From contig NZ_RBAL01000015.1 in assembly GCF_003626535.1 (NCBI RefSeq), positions 62,001-126,000 of the forward strand: a stretch of 64,000 bases of DNA. Direction: 5' to 3'. Origin of the DNA: Streptomyces hoynatensis (lineage in GTDB: Bacteria; Actinomycetota; Actinomycetes; Streptomycetales; Streptomycetaceae). Below are positions 16,156 to 23,672 of this stretch, in pieces (the first letter of the stretch is position 1; every line of letters starts with the position of its first letter). The notes under the pieces are model-generated. The model saw only the letters and a list, made by a program, of their open reading frames with translations, had not been told where the DNA came from and did no database searches. The translations under genes were made by a program, and so were the position numbers.

Positions 16156-17562
16156 ATGGCCACATCCCTCTCCCTCCCGCTGGTCCCGCGCCGCCCTGAC
16201 ATCCCCGAGACGCCCTACAAGCAGTACGTGTACGCCTACCCGCACCAAAAGGCGTACCGGTACCTGGAGAACGGCCCCTTACTCGGCGACCTGTGGAAGG
16301 ACGAACGACTCGACGCCCTCTCGCTCTACGTCCACATCCCGTTTTGCGAGATGCGCTGCGGCTTCTGCAATCTCTTCACCCGCACCGGGGCCCCCGAGGA
16401 GGTCACCGGCGCCTTCCTCGGCGCCCTGGAGCGGCAGGCGCGGGTGACCCGCGAGGCGCTTGAGGTCAAGGGCGATCCCGTGCGGTTCCGCATGGCCGCG
16501 TTCGGCGGCGGCACGCCGACCTACCTGACGGCGGGCGAGCTCACGCGGCTGTGCGACCTGTGCGAGGAGGTGATGGGCGCGGACCTGCGGGCGGTGCCCT
16601 GGTCGGTGGAGACCTCGCCGGCCACCGCCACCGCGGACCGGCTCGCGGTGCTGGCGGAACGGGGGGCGACGCGGCTGAGCATCGGCGTGCAGAGCTTCGT
16701 CGACGCGGAGGCGCGCGCCGCCGTCAGGCCACAGCGGCGGGCCGAGGTGGAGGCGGCCCTCGCCCGGCTGCGCGAGGCGGGCTTCCCGGTGCTGAACATC
16801 GACCTGATCTACGGCATCGACGGCCAGACGGAGCGTTCCTTCGAGGTGTCGCTCGACGCCGCGCTGGCCTGGGAGCCGGAGGAGATCTACCTGTACCCGC
16901 TGTACGTGCGCCCGCTGACGGGCCTCAGCTCCCGGCACGACCGGGACGGCAGACGGTGGGACGAGCAGCGGCTGCGGCTGTACCGCCACGGCCGCGACCA
17001 CCTCCTCTCCCACGGCTACGAGCAGACCTCGATGCGGGTCTTCAGGCGGCGCGGCGCCGGGCAGGCGGGCGCGGACGGGCCGCGGGACGAGAGCATCGCC
17101 GAGTACAACCAGCAGGCCGGGATGGTGGGGCTCGGCGTCGGGGCGCGGTCCTTCACCACCGGGCTGCACTACACCACCGACTACGCGGTGGCCATCCCCG
17201 AGGTGCGCCGCATCATCGACGACTACCTCGCCACGCCGGACGAGGAGTTCCGGCGCGCCAGGTGGGCGTTCCGGATGGACGAGGACGAGCGGCGCAGGAT
17301 GCTCGTGCTGCAGCTGCTCCTGGAGGTCGAGGGGCTGCCGGCCGGGCTCTACCGGCGCCGGTTCGGCAGCTCGCCGCTGGAGGACTTCCCCGGGGAGTTC
17401 GGCGCGCTCGCGGACCGCGGGTGGCTCGAACCCGGCGCCGGGGAGGGCGGGGAGGCGGTGCTGCGGCTGACCCCGGAGGGGCTGGCCTGGGCGGACGCGA
17501 TCGGGCCGCTGTTCTTCTCGCCGCGGGTGAAGGAGGCGATGGCCGCCTACCGGGACCGCTAG
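16156..17562 (+). CDS. HemN-like radical SAM enzyme (STM4012-like)
   Basis: This 468-residue protein has the radical SAM cluster motif CEMRCGFC (Cys64, Cys68, Cys71), the GGE-like FGGGTPTYL stretch near 121, and IGVQSFVDAEARA and NIDLIYGIDGQTE blocks of the coproporphyrinogen-III-oxidase-like superfamily. HemN proper has a fourth Cys two positions after the motif; here it is Leu (CNLF), so oxygen-independent CPO activity is unlikely. The IPFCEMRCGFCNLFT stretch resembles STM4012-type proteins of unknown substrate (from memory). ATG at 16156 is preceded by GGAGC. The gene has its own promoter and a 534-base gap before the FolE operon, so joint function with that operon is inferred from position only. 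Other HemN-like enzymes methylate, cyclopropanate or open rings by radical chemistry. Confidence 0.85.
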   Translation: MATSLSLPLVPRRPDIPETPYKQYVYAYPHQKAYRYLENGPLLGDLWKDERLDALSLYVHIPFCEMRCGFCNLFTRTGAPEEVTGAFLGALERQARVTREALEVKGDPVRFRMAAFGGGTPTYLTAGELTRLCDLCEEVMGADLRAVPWSVETSPATATADRLAVLAERGATRLSIGVQSFVDAEARAAVRPQRRAEVEAALARLREAGFPVLNIDLIYGIDGQTERSFEVSLDAALAWEPEEIYLYPLYVRPLTGLSSRHDRDGRRWDEQRLRLYRHGRDHLLSHGYEQTSMRVFRRRGAGQAGADGPRDESIAEYNQQAGMVGLGVGARSFTTGLHYTTDYAVAIPEVRRIIDDYLATPDEEFRRARWAFRMDEDERRRMLVLQLLLEVEGLPAGLYRRRFGSSPLEDFPGEFGALADRGWLEPGAGEGGEAVLRLTPEGLAWADAIGPLFFSPRVKEAMAAYRDR

Positions 17563-17724
17563 CGCCCGGACCGGAACCCCGGGGAACAGCGGCCGACAAC
17601 GCCCCCTGGAACTCCGGCCGAACCCACCGGCCGGAGGCCGCCGGGCGCCGGTCCTGCCCCTCGCGTGCGGCGGCGAAACGGCGCGCGGACGCGGCGGGAT
17701 CGGCGCCCGGGCGGGGCCGGCGCA

Positions 17725-17778
17725 TTTTTTGCGTTTCCTGGGTTTCTTGCGCTTCTTGCGTTTCTTGCGCCTCAGGCG
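17725..17778. repeat. Six degenerate 9-bp tandem repeats (consensus TTTCTTGCG)
   Basis: Six consecutive 9-mers run from 17725: TTTTTTGCG, TTTCCTGGG, TTTCTTGCG, CTTCTTGCG, TTTCTTGCG, CCTCAGGCG. The block is intergenic and much less GC-rich than its surroundings. Confidence 0.85.
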
Positions 17779-17986
17779 CCGGGTGGCGTTCACCCCTGCC
17801 CCAAAACGCCTCCTCCTCATTCGGCAGATACGCGGAGGGCGTTCGGGAGGCGTTCGGAAAGCGCCGGGGAAACAGCCGGGGAACGGGCGGGGAACGCCGG
17901 CGGGCGCGGCGCGCCGCGGAACGCCTTTGCACGCGCCCCGCCCGGGACGCGCGAAATCCGGCCAGTCGGTTTTCCCCAACGCCCTG

Positions 17987-18016
17987 TTGACCTCCGCTCG
18001 GCGGCGCACCTAGCCT
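17987..18016 (+). promoter_or_regulatory. Promoter of the folE-SLOG-Nudix-MFS operon
   Basis: TTGACC (17987-17992) and TAGCCT (18011-18016) are separated by 18 bases, a good match to streptomycete housekeeping promoters. Transcription near 18023 would leave a leader of about 75 bases before the ATG at 18097. Confidence 0.6.
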
Positions 18017-18096
18017 GACGGTCGATCACACGAATCCCCGGGATTCGCCGCGCCTTTCTTTCCGGCGCGACGCCGGGGCGAATGAAGGGTGGCGGC

Positions 18097-18717
18097 ATGG
18101 CGGAATTAGAGGAGGCGGCGTCACCGCTTCCCCCCAAAAGGGTGGACGTGGACGCGATCGAAACGGCCGTCGGCGATCTGCTGCGCGGCCTGGGACAGGG
18201 CGACAAGGCGGAAGTCATGGCGCAGACCCCGCGCCGGGTCGCCGAGCTGTACGCCCAGTCGATCAATCCGGGAGACATCGACATCGAGGAAGACTTCAAG
18301 GTCTTCGACAATCCCGGCCTCGACGACCTGATCCTGGTCAACGACGTTCACTACGTCTCCATGTGCGAACATCACCTGGCGCCGGCGTTCGGCATCGCCC
18401 ACCTCGGCTACGTGCCCGACCGGAAGGTGGCCGGGTATTCGAAGCTCAAGAAGGGCCTCAACTACCTTTCGCGGCAGCCCCAGCTCAACGAGCGCCTTGT
18501 GGTGCAGGCGGTGGACTTCCTGGAGTCCCGCCTGCAGCCGAAGGGGATCGGCCTGATCCTGCGCAGCGCCCACTGCTGCATCGCGCTGCGCACCAACGCC
18601 CCGAGCCAGGAGGTCGTCACGGTGGCGGACCTGCGCGGCGTCCTGCGCGAGGACCGCTACCGGCAGCCCCTGTGGTCGAGCGCGGTCGCGGAGAGGCCCT
18701 CTTTCCTGGGAAGGTAG
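18097..18717 (+). CDS. folE: Divergent GTP cyclohydrolase I
   Basis: GTP cyclohydrolase I opens GTP to 7,8-dihydroneopterin triphosphate for folate, pterins or 7-deazapurines. This 206-residue protein has the zinc/catalytic motif SMCEHHLAPAFG (Cys90, His93), the core YSKLKKGLNYLSRQPQLNERL and the second zinc motif AHCCIALR (Cys160/Cys161). After the last motif, the usual ARGI/V and following Thr-rich segment are replaced by LRTNAPSQEVVTVADLRGVL, so it diverges from housekeeping FolE. ATG at 18097 has AAGGG at 7 bases; ATG at 18082 is an alternative adding five residues. It opens an operon of five genes. Its place with SLOG, Nudix and MFS genes suggests a specialised pterin or nucleotide product rather than folate. 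Confidence 0.85.
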   Translation: MAELEEAASPLPPKRVDVDAIETAVGDLLRGLGQGDKAEVMAQTPRRVAELYAQSINPGDIDIEEDFKVFDNPGLDDLILVNDVHYVSMCEHHLAPAFGIAHLGYVPDRKVAGYSKLKKGLNYLSRQPQLNERLVVQAVDFLESRLQPKGIGLILRSAHCCIALRTNAPSQEVVTVADLRGVLREDRYRQPLWSSAVAERPSFLGR

Positions 18718-18728
18718 GTGCCGCGGCG

Positions 18729-19115
18729 ATGGGCCCGGACAGGAAGTCACCCGCGCCCGCGGCGGCCGGGACCGAGGACCCGGTGCGCCCGCTGGCCGAG
18801 CAGATGCGGCAGGCGTTGCAGACCTGCTCGGTGCACACGGTGGGTCCCGTGGCGGCGTTCGAGAAGTGCACGACGGCACTGGAAGGGGGCAGGATCGACT
18901 ACGACCAGTTCCAGGAGATCGGCCGGAGAGTCGCCTCGCAGTCCCGCGAGCGCATCCGCGCCTACGAATCCGAGGGAGACCGCCCCGAGACCGCGCGGAA
19001 GATCAACCGCGAAAGGCGGATGATTACCTTCGTCGACGCGCTCTTCTCTCTCGATCCCGACCCGGCGCACGACGGGAAAACCGACGGGAAAACCGACGGA
19101 AAAGTCAACGAGTAA
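18729..19115 (+). CDS. Unrecognised 128-residue protein of the folE operon
   Basis: I do not recognise this family. The protein is hydrophilic and mostly helical by composition: RPLAEQMRQALQTCSVHTVG, VAAFEKCTTALEGGRIDYDQ, then basic and acidic helices up to RRMITFVDALFSLDPDP. Two Cys are present (CSVHT and EKCTT). It ends with DGKTDGKTDGKVNE encoded by 12-bp repeats of GACGGGAAAACC. ATG at 18729 lies 11 bases after the folE stop, with GGAAGG just upstream. The next gene follows by 16 bases. Its tight spacing between a GTP cyclohydrolase and a SLOG protein suggests a dedicated subunit, adaptor or small enzyme of the same pathway. Confidence 0.65.
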   Translation: MGPDRKSPAPAAAGTEDPVRPLAEQMRQALQTCSVHTVGPVAAFEKCTTALEGGRIDYDQFQEIGRRVASQSRERIRAYESEGDRPETARKINRERRMITFVDALFSLDPDPAHDGKTDGKTDGKVNE

Positions 19116-19131
19116 AAGGAATGACGCACTG

Positions 19132-19635
19132 GTGGAGAAATGGCCGGACGTTCTGATCGCCGTGGTCGGAAAGGGCCGCAATTGCCCGCCGCCCGTGTAC
19201 GAACTCGCCCGCGAGGTGGGCGGGCTGGTCGGCAGGCAGCCCGGCTGCCTGCTGGTGACCGGCGGCCTCGGCGGCGCGATGGAGGCGGCGGCGCGCGGCG
19301 CCAAGGAGAACGGCGGGCGGGTGCTCGGCCTGCTGCCGGGCAAGGACAACCGCACGACCTCCCCCTTCACCGAGGCCGACCTGGTCCTGGACACCGGGCT
19401 GACGGCCAACGGCCGCAACATCGTCCTGGCCAGCGCCGTCCACGCCATGATCGCCGTGCCCGGCTCGCACGGCTCCTTCCAGGAGATGATCATCGCGGTC
19501 GACGCGGAGAAGCCCGTGTGGGCGGTCGGTGAGCACCGCACCCGGCTGCCAGGCGTCGACTACCTGTCCTCTCCGGCCGAACTCGCCGACCGGCTCGGCG
19601 CCTTCACCGGCGCCTCGGCCGGCGCGCGCGAGTAG
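19132..19635 (+). CDS. SLOG/LOG-like (TIGR00725-type) nucleotide-binding protein
   Basis: This 167-residue Rossmann-like protein shows the SLOG pattern: IAVVGKG at the N-terminus, LLVTGGLGGAMEAAARGAKE, LGLLPG, and a final PGSHGSFQEMIIAVDAEKPV. The last block corresponds to the PGGxGTxxE active-site motif of LOG phosphoribohydrolases, here PGSHGSFQE, which keeps the Gly and Glu but changes the Gly-Thr. LOG enzymes release a base from nucleoside monophosphates; other SLOG proteins only bind nucleotide-like ligands. TIGR00725 proteins are small stand-alone members. The start is GTG at 19132, with AAAAGGAA about 13 bases upstream. In this operon it may cleave or sense a GTP-derived intermediate. 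Confidence 0.75.
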   Translation: MEKWPDVLIAVVGKGRNCPPPVYELAREVGGLVGRQPGCLLVTGGLGGAMEAAARGAKENGGRVLGLLPGKDNRTTSPFTEADLVLDTGLTANGRNIVLASAVHAMIAVPGSHGSFQEMIIAVDAEKPVWAVGEHRTRLPGVDYLSSPAELADRLGAFTGASAGARE

Positions 19636-19655
19636 CGGGCAAGGAGCCGGGGCGC

Positions 19656-20447
19656 GTGGCCGCGGCCGTGCTGACGGTCGACCTGGTGGTGCTCGGCAAC
19701 GAGGGCGCCGGCTGGCACCTGCTGCTGATCCGCAGGGGCAAGGAGCCCTGCCGCGGGCGGTGGGCGCTGCCGGGCGGAAAGGTCGGGGAGGAGGAGGACG
19801 CGGCGCGCGCCGCGTGCCGCGAGCTGGCCGAGGAGACCGGACTGCGCGCCTCCCCGGCCGGCCTGGTCCCGCTCTCCTGGCGGACCGCGCCGGGGCGGGA
19901 CCCGAGGGGCAGGTACGCCAGCCTGGTCTACGCGGTGCCCTTGCCGTGGCTGCCGCGGGTCAGCGGCGGTGACGACGCCGCGGCGGCGTGGTGGCAGCCG
20001 CTCGCGGAACTGCCGTGGGACGAGGCGGATGCGAAGGGCACGGAGGACGCGAAGGACGCGGAGGACGCGTACCCCGGTCGGGCCTTCGCGTTCGACCACG
20101 CGGAGATCCTGCGGGAGGCCCTGCCTGGCGTGCCGCGGGGCGGGCCGCCCGAGCCCAGCTTCCGCGCGGCCACCTGGGCGGACGTCTGGCAGCTCGGCCG
20201 CCTGGCCGGGGCCGGGGGGCGGGCGGCCTGCCGCGCGCTCGCCGGGGACGCGGACGCCTTCGGCGCGGTGCGGGTCGCGGCCGTCGGCGGCTTCCTGATC
20301 GGCTGCTCCCTCCCCGCCCCCGGGGAGCCGAACGGCCGCCTGGTGCGGGTGAGTCCGCACTGGCTCGGGCGCGGCGTCGAGGAGGGTCTTGCCGCGGACG
20401 CGCCGCCCCGCGGCGGCGCCGGCGGGCGCGGGGAAGGGCCCGGATGA
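19656..20447 (+). CDS. Nudix hydrolase with a GNAT-like C-terminal tail
   Basis: The N-terminal part of this 263-residue protein is a Nudix domain. The box GGKVGEEEDAARAACRELAEETGL (about residues 42-65) keeps the catalytic REXXEE as RELAEE, suited to hydrolysing a nucleoside diphosphate linked to X. A loop near residue 125 contains 9-bp DNA repeats (about 20043-20070) giving EDAKDAEDA. The tail reads AVRVAAVGGFLIGCSL, then LVRVSPHWLGRGVEEGLAAD, which resembles the last strands and CoA loop of a GNAT acetyltransferase but is too short to be complete. The start is GTG at 19656 with AAGGAG upstream. A Nudix enzyme could remove pyrophosphate from dihydroneopterin triphosphate, the FolE product; that is inference. 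Confidence 0.8.
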   Translation: MAAAVLTVDLVVLGNEGAGWHLLLIRRGKEPCRGRWALPGGKVGEEEDAARAACRELAEETGLRASPAGLVPLSWRTAPGRDPRGRYASLVYAVPLPWLPRVSGGDDAAAAWWQPLAELPWDEADAKGTEDAKDAEDAYPGRAFAFDHAEILREALPGVPRGGPPEPSFRAATWADVWQLGRLAGAGGRAACRALAGDADAFGAVRVAAVGGFLIGCSLPAPGEPNGRLVRVSPHWLGRGVEEGLAADAPPRGGAGGRGEGPG

Positions 20448-21685
20448 GCGGGGGCGGCGCGGCCCGCACCGCCCGCGGGGCCGCCCGGCCGGCGGAGGCG
20501 GGACCGGGCCGCGGGACCTTCGCGCTGCTGAGCGTGGGCACCGGCCTCGCGGTGGCGAGCAACTACTACATGCAGCCGCTGCTCGGCTCCATCGGCCGGG
20601 ACCTGGATCTGCCGGAGGGGCGGGCCGGGCTGCTGGTCACCGTGGCGCAGACCGCGTACGCGGCGGCCCTGCTGTTCGTGCTGCCGCTCGGGGACCGGCT
20701 GGAGCGCCGCCGCCTGGTGAGCACGCTGGCCTGGGCCTGCGCGGCCAGCCTGGCGCTGATGGCGAGCGCCCGTTCCTGGCCGGTGCTGCTGCTGGGCGCG
20801 GGCCTGGTGGGCCTGTGTTCCGTGGTGACCCAGGTGATGGTGCCCTACGCCGCCTCCCTGGCCGCGCCCGAGCGGCGCGGCCGGGTCGTGGGCACGGTGA
20901 TGGCCGGGCTGCTGTGCGGCATCCTGGCCGCCCGCACGGCCGCCGGGGCGCTGGCGCAGTGGGGCGGCTGGCCCACGGTCTACTGGTGCGCCGCGGCGCT
21001 GCTGGCCGCCTTCGCCCTCGCGGCGGGCCGCCTCCTGCCGCCGTACCGGGAGCGGGAGGCGCCCGGCTACCTGGAGTTGGTCGGCTCGGTGTTCACGCTC
21101 CTCGCGCGGGAGCCGGTGCTGCGGCTGCGGGCGGCGTACGGGGCACTGTCCTTCGGGGCGTTCAGCGCGCTGTGGACCTCGCTCTCCTTCCTGCTGTCCG
21201 GGCCCCCTCACCACTACTCCCCCGGCGCGATCGGCCTGTTCGGCCTGGCGGGGCTCGCGGGGGCGCTGGCCGCGGCCAGGGCGGGCCGGCTCGCGGACCG
21301 GGGGCGGGGGCAGGCGGTCACCGGGCTGAGCGCGGTGCTGCTGCTCGTGGTGTGGCTGCCGCTGGCTCTCGGCGAGCGCGTGCCGTGGGTCCTGGCGGCC
21401 GGCATCGTGCTGCTCGACCTGGGCGCCCAGGCCCTGCACATCACCAACCAGAGCGAGATCTACCGCCTGGCGCCCGCGGCCAGGTCGCGGCTGACCTCCG
21501 CCTACATGACGGCGTACTTCCTGGCGGGTGCGGTGGCCTCCGCCCTGTCCTCCCTGGCCTGGACCCACCTCGGCTGGGGCGGGGTGTGCCTGGTGGGCGG
21601 GGCCTTCGGCGCGGGGGCCACCGTCCTGTGGGCGCTGTCCTCGCGGCGGGCCCCGCGCCAGCGGCGGGCGGCGGGCGGCGCCTGA
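20444..21685 (+). CDS. MFS transporter (efflux type)
   Basis: This 413-residue protein has about twelve hydrophobic helices in two halves. The loop LPLGDRLERRRLVSTL after helix 2 is the MFS motif-A position. Its N-terminal half (VASNYYMQPLLGSIGRDLDL, GLLVTVAQTAYAAALLFVLP) matches the drug/sugar-efflux MFS group. It starts with ATG at 20444, overlapping the Nudix stop (ATGA), and closes the folE operon before a strong terminator. Export of the operon product is the natural guess. Export of the neighbouring siderophore is also possible, but that cluster is separated by a terminator and an opposite-strand gene. Confidence 0.85.
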   Translation: MSGGGAARTARGAARPAEAGPGRGTFALLSVGTGLAVASNYYMQPLLGSIGRDLDLPEGRAGLLVTVAQTAYAAALLFVLPLGDRLERRRLVSTLAWACAASLALMASARSWPVLLLGAGLVGLCSVVTQVMVPYAASLAAPERRGRVVGTVMAGLLCGILAARTAAGALAQWGGWPTVYWCAAALLAAFALAAGRLLPPYREREAPGYLELVGSVFTLLAREPVLRLRAAYGALSFGAFSALWTSLSFLLSGPPHHYSPGAIGLFGLAGLAGALAAARAGRLADRGRGQAVTGLSAVLLLVVWLPLALGERVPWVLAAGIVLLDLGAQALHITNQSEIYRLAPAARSRLTSAYMTAYFLAGAVASALSSLAWTHLGWGGVCLVGGAFGAGATVLWALSSRRAPRQRRAAGGA

Positions 21686-21705
21686 CGGGACGCCGGCCGC
21701 CGCCT

Positions 21706-21742
21706 GGCCCGGCCGCGTGCGGGGGGTGCGCCCGGCCGGGCC
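21706..21742. terminator. Bidirectional terminator between MFS and esterase genes
   Basis: GGCCCGGCCG (21706-21715) and CGGCCGGGCC (21733-21742) form a perfect 10-bp stem with a 17-base loop. It lies between two convergent genes, ending the folE operon on one side and the esterase gene on the other. Confidence 0.6.
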
Positions 21743-21749
21743 GGGTGGG

Positions 21750-22691
21750 TCAGCGGGCGGTCAGGAAGGCGGCCATGCGCTCCAGGGTGGCGTCGGTCTC
21801 CGCCAGGGTGGGCGGGCTGTTGAGGTGCCCGTGCAGGACGCCGGCGGCCAGGTGGGTCTCCACCTCGACGCCCTGCCTTGCGGCGCGTTCGGCCGTCTCG
21901 GCGGCGCCGAGCCTGAGGTCGTCGTACTCGGCCAGCACGACCAGCGTCCGCGGCAGGCCCGCCAGGTCCGCCTCCTCGAAGCCGGCGTAGGGCGTGCCGG
22001 GGCCGCCGCCGGTGTAGGTGTCCCACATGGCGTCAAGCTCCTCCTGCGGGAAGCGCAGCACGGGCGGCACGGCGGCCATCAGCTCCTCGTGCGCCGGGGA
22101 GGTGAGGAACCTCCGGTAGAGGGCGGGGTAGGCGAGCAGGAGCGCGTGCGGCCCCTCCTCGCCCAGATCGCGCAGTTCGCAGGCCGCGGCGAGGGCGAGG
22201 TTGCCCCCGGCCGAGGCGCCGCCGAGCGCGAGGCGCCCGGGGGCGAAGCCGAGGCCGGCGGCGTGGGCGCGGGCCCAGCGCACCGCCTCGGCGGCCTGCC
22301 GGTGCAGCGCCGGGTAGACGACGGTGGTCCCGTCGGCCAGGTGGTAGTCGAGGGACAGCACCACGAGCCCGGCGCGCGCGCACAGTTCGCGGCTCACCGT
22401 GTCGGCCTCGTGGTCGTCGAGCGAGCCGTGGGAGAAGCCGCCGCCGTGCAGCCACAGCAGGGCGCCGCGTGCTCCGTCCAGCCGCCCCTGCGGGCGGTAG
22501 ACGCGCGCCCTGAGCGTCCGGTCCGCGTCGGCCCACTCCTCCCGCACCGCCACCTGGGGCGCGGCGTAGGCGCCCTGCCCGCGGTAGAGCGCGGAGACGG
22601 CGGCGCCGAGCGCGGGGTCGGCGGCGGCCTGCGCACGGGTGACCCCGGCGAGTGCGGTCACCTGCTGCTCCAGATACGGGTCGAGAGGCAT
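21750..22691 (-). CDS. HSL-family alpha/beta hydrolase (esterase)
   Basis: This 313-residue protein has the hormone-sensitive-lipase oxyanion motif HGGGF at about 82-86 and the nucleophile elbow GGASAGGN (Ser160). A likely catalytic His lies in VLHGHLN and a catalytic Asp in VVLAEYDDLR. No signal peptide is seen; ATG at 22691 follows GAAAGG, and a longer frame upstream is compositionally non-coding. It faces away from the siderophore genes, with an iron box in the shared upstream region 277 bases from its start. A role as an intracellular ferric-siderophore esterase is therefore conceivable. However, known enterobactin esterases (Fes, IroE) belong to a different hydrolase subfamily, so I do not assign it. 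Confidence 0.85.
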   Translation of the reverse strand: MPLDPYLEQQVTALAGVTRAQAAADPALGAAVSALYRGQGAYAAPQVAVREEWADADRTLRARVYRPQGRLDGARGALLWLHGGGFSHGSLDDHEADTVSRELCARAGLVVLSLDYHLADGTTVVYPALHRQAAEAVRWARAHAAGLGFAPGRLALGGASAGGNLALAAACELRDLGEEGPHALLLAYPALYRRFLTSPAHEELMAAVPPVLRFPQEELDAMWDTYTGGGPGTPYAGFEEADLAGLPRTLVVLAEYDDLRLGAAETAERAARQGVEVETHLAAGVLHGHLNSPPTLAETDATLERMAAFLTAR

Positions 22692-23027
22692 CGGCCGGCC
22701 TTTCCGTGCGGGCGGCTGCGCGGGGCAGCGAACGAGCGGGGGCGCCTGGGGCAGCGCCTGGGGCGGGGTGCGGGCGCGCGGGAGCGGGCACGCACCGAGC
22801 GCGGGCGGCACGCAGGGAGCGCACCACCCGCGCCTGAATCGTTTTAGCACCCCGGGTGCGAGCCCGGCCCGGCGAGGGCCCCGAGGAGACCCCACCCGGC
22901 GGCACACCCGGGCGCCTCGCCCCGGTCGCCCCCCGCCCCTCCGCGCCCCCACCCACCCGGAAAAGACTTAGGTTAGGCTAACCTAACTTGCTGCTGCCCG
23001 AACCGCCGACAGAAAGGCAGGAGTCCC
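22692..23027. other. Divergent upstream region of the esterase and the siderophore genes
   Basis: No gene is recognised. Apart from the iron box (22968-22986) the region is GC-rich with no clear second regulatory site. The box is 41 bases from the entB start but 277 bases from the esterase start, so it most likely controls the rightward genes. Confidence 0.55.
22968..22986. promoter_or_regulatory. Iron box (DmdR1/IdeR-type operator) upstream of entB
   Basis: TTAGGTTAGGCTAACCTAA is a perfect copy of the 19-bp streptomycete/mycobacterial iron-box palindrome. It lies 41 bases before the ATG of entB, where Fe-loaded DmdR1 would block transcription of the siderophore operon. Confidence 0.93.
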
Positions 23028-23669
23028 ATGGCGCTGCCCGCCATCGCCGCCTACCCGCTCCCAGGGCCCGGGGAGTTGCCGGACAACCGGGTCGGCTGGA
23101 CCGTGGACCCGGGCCGGGCGGCCCTGCTCGTGCACGACATGCAGAACCACTTCCTGCGGCCCTTCCCCGAGGGGGCCGAGCCGCTCGGCGGCCTGCTGGC
23201 CAACGTCGGCCGGCTGGCCGCGGCCTGCCGCGAGGCGGGCGTCCCGGTGCTGTACTCGGCGCAGCCGGGGGGCCAGACCCCGGCGGAACGCGGCCTCCAG
23301 CAGGACTTCTGGGGGCCGGGGCTGCCCGCGGACCCCGCGGCGGCGGCCATCGCCGCGCCCGTCGCGCCCGAGGCGGGCGACGCGGTGCTGACCAAGTGGA
23401 AGTACAGCGCGTTCGTCCGCACCGACCTGGCCGAGCGGCTGGCCGCCCACGGCCGGGACCAGCTCCTCCTCGCCGGCGTCTACGCCCACATCGGCGTCGC
23501 GCTGACGGCCGCCGACGCCTGGATGCGCGACCTGCGGGCGTTCCTGGTGGCCGACGCCGTCGCCGACTTCTCGGCGGAGCACCACCGCGAGGCCCTGCGC
23601 TGGGCGGCGGGCACCTGCGCCCGCGTCCTCACCACCGACGCGCTCCTGCGCGCCCTCAAGGGGGCCTGA
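23028..23669 (+). CDS. entB: Isochorismatase EntB (without carrier domain)
   Basis: This 213-residue protein hydrolyses isochorismate to 2,3-dihydro-2,3-dihydroxybenzoate and pyruvate. Visible family blocks are ALLVHDMQNHFLRPF with the catalytic Asp, VPVLYSAQPGGQTPAERGLQ, LTKWKYSAF with the catalytic Lys, and LLLAGVYAHIGVALTAADAW. The start ATG at 23028 follows GGCAGGAG. In E. coli EntB and B. subtilis DhbB the isochorismatase carries a C-terminal aryl carrier domain. Here it stops before that domain, and the carrier is the separate next gene, 3 bases downstream. It is the first gene after the iron box. Confidence 0.92.
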   Translation: MALPAIAAYPLPGPGELPDNRVGWTVDPGRAALLVHDMQNHFLRPFPEGAEPLGGLLANVGRLAAACREAGVPVLYSAQPGGQTPAERGLQQDFWGPGLPADPAAAAIAAPVAPEAGDAVLTKWKYSAFVRTDLAERLAAHGRDQLLLAGVYAHIGVALTAADAWMRDLRAFLVADAVADFSAEHHREALRWAAGTCARVLTTDALLRALKGA

Positions 23670-23672
23670 GCC

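Larger units (their letters stand above)
17563..18096. other. Intergenic region with 9-bp repeats and the folE operon promoter
   Basis: No gene is recognised between the radical SAM stop and the GTP cyclohydrolase start. It contains a pyrimidine-rich 9-bp repeat block (17725-17778), a run of GGGGAAC-type imperfect repeats (about 17865-17900) and a promoter (17987-18016). Frames crossing it give only low-complexity Arg/Lys-rich sequence. Confidence 0.6.

Noticed and set aside
16156..17562. Oxygen-independent coproporphyrinogen III oxidase (hemN)
   Set aside because: The HemN-specific Cys after the CX3CX2C motif is absent and there are no heme genes nearby; kept as HemN-like of unknown substrate.
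20444..21685. EntS-type siderophore exporter
   Set aside because: The MFS gene is coupled to the Nudix gene and separated from the ent genes by a strong terminator and an opposite-strand esterase; no iron box precedes its operon.
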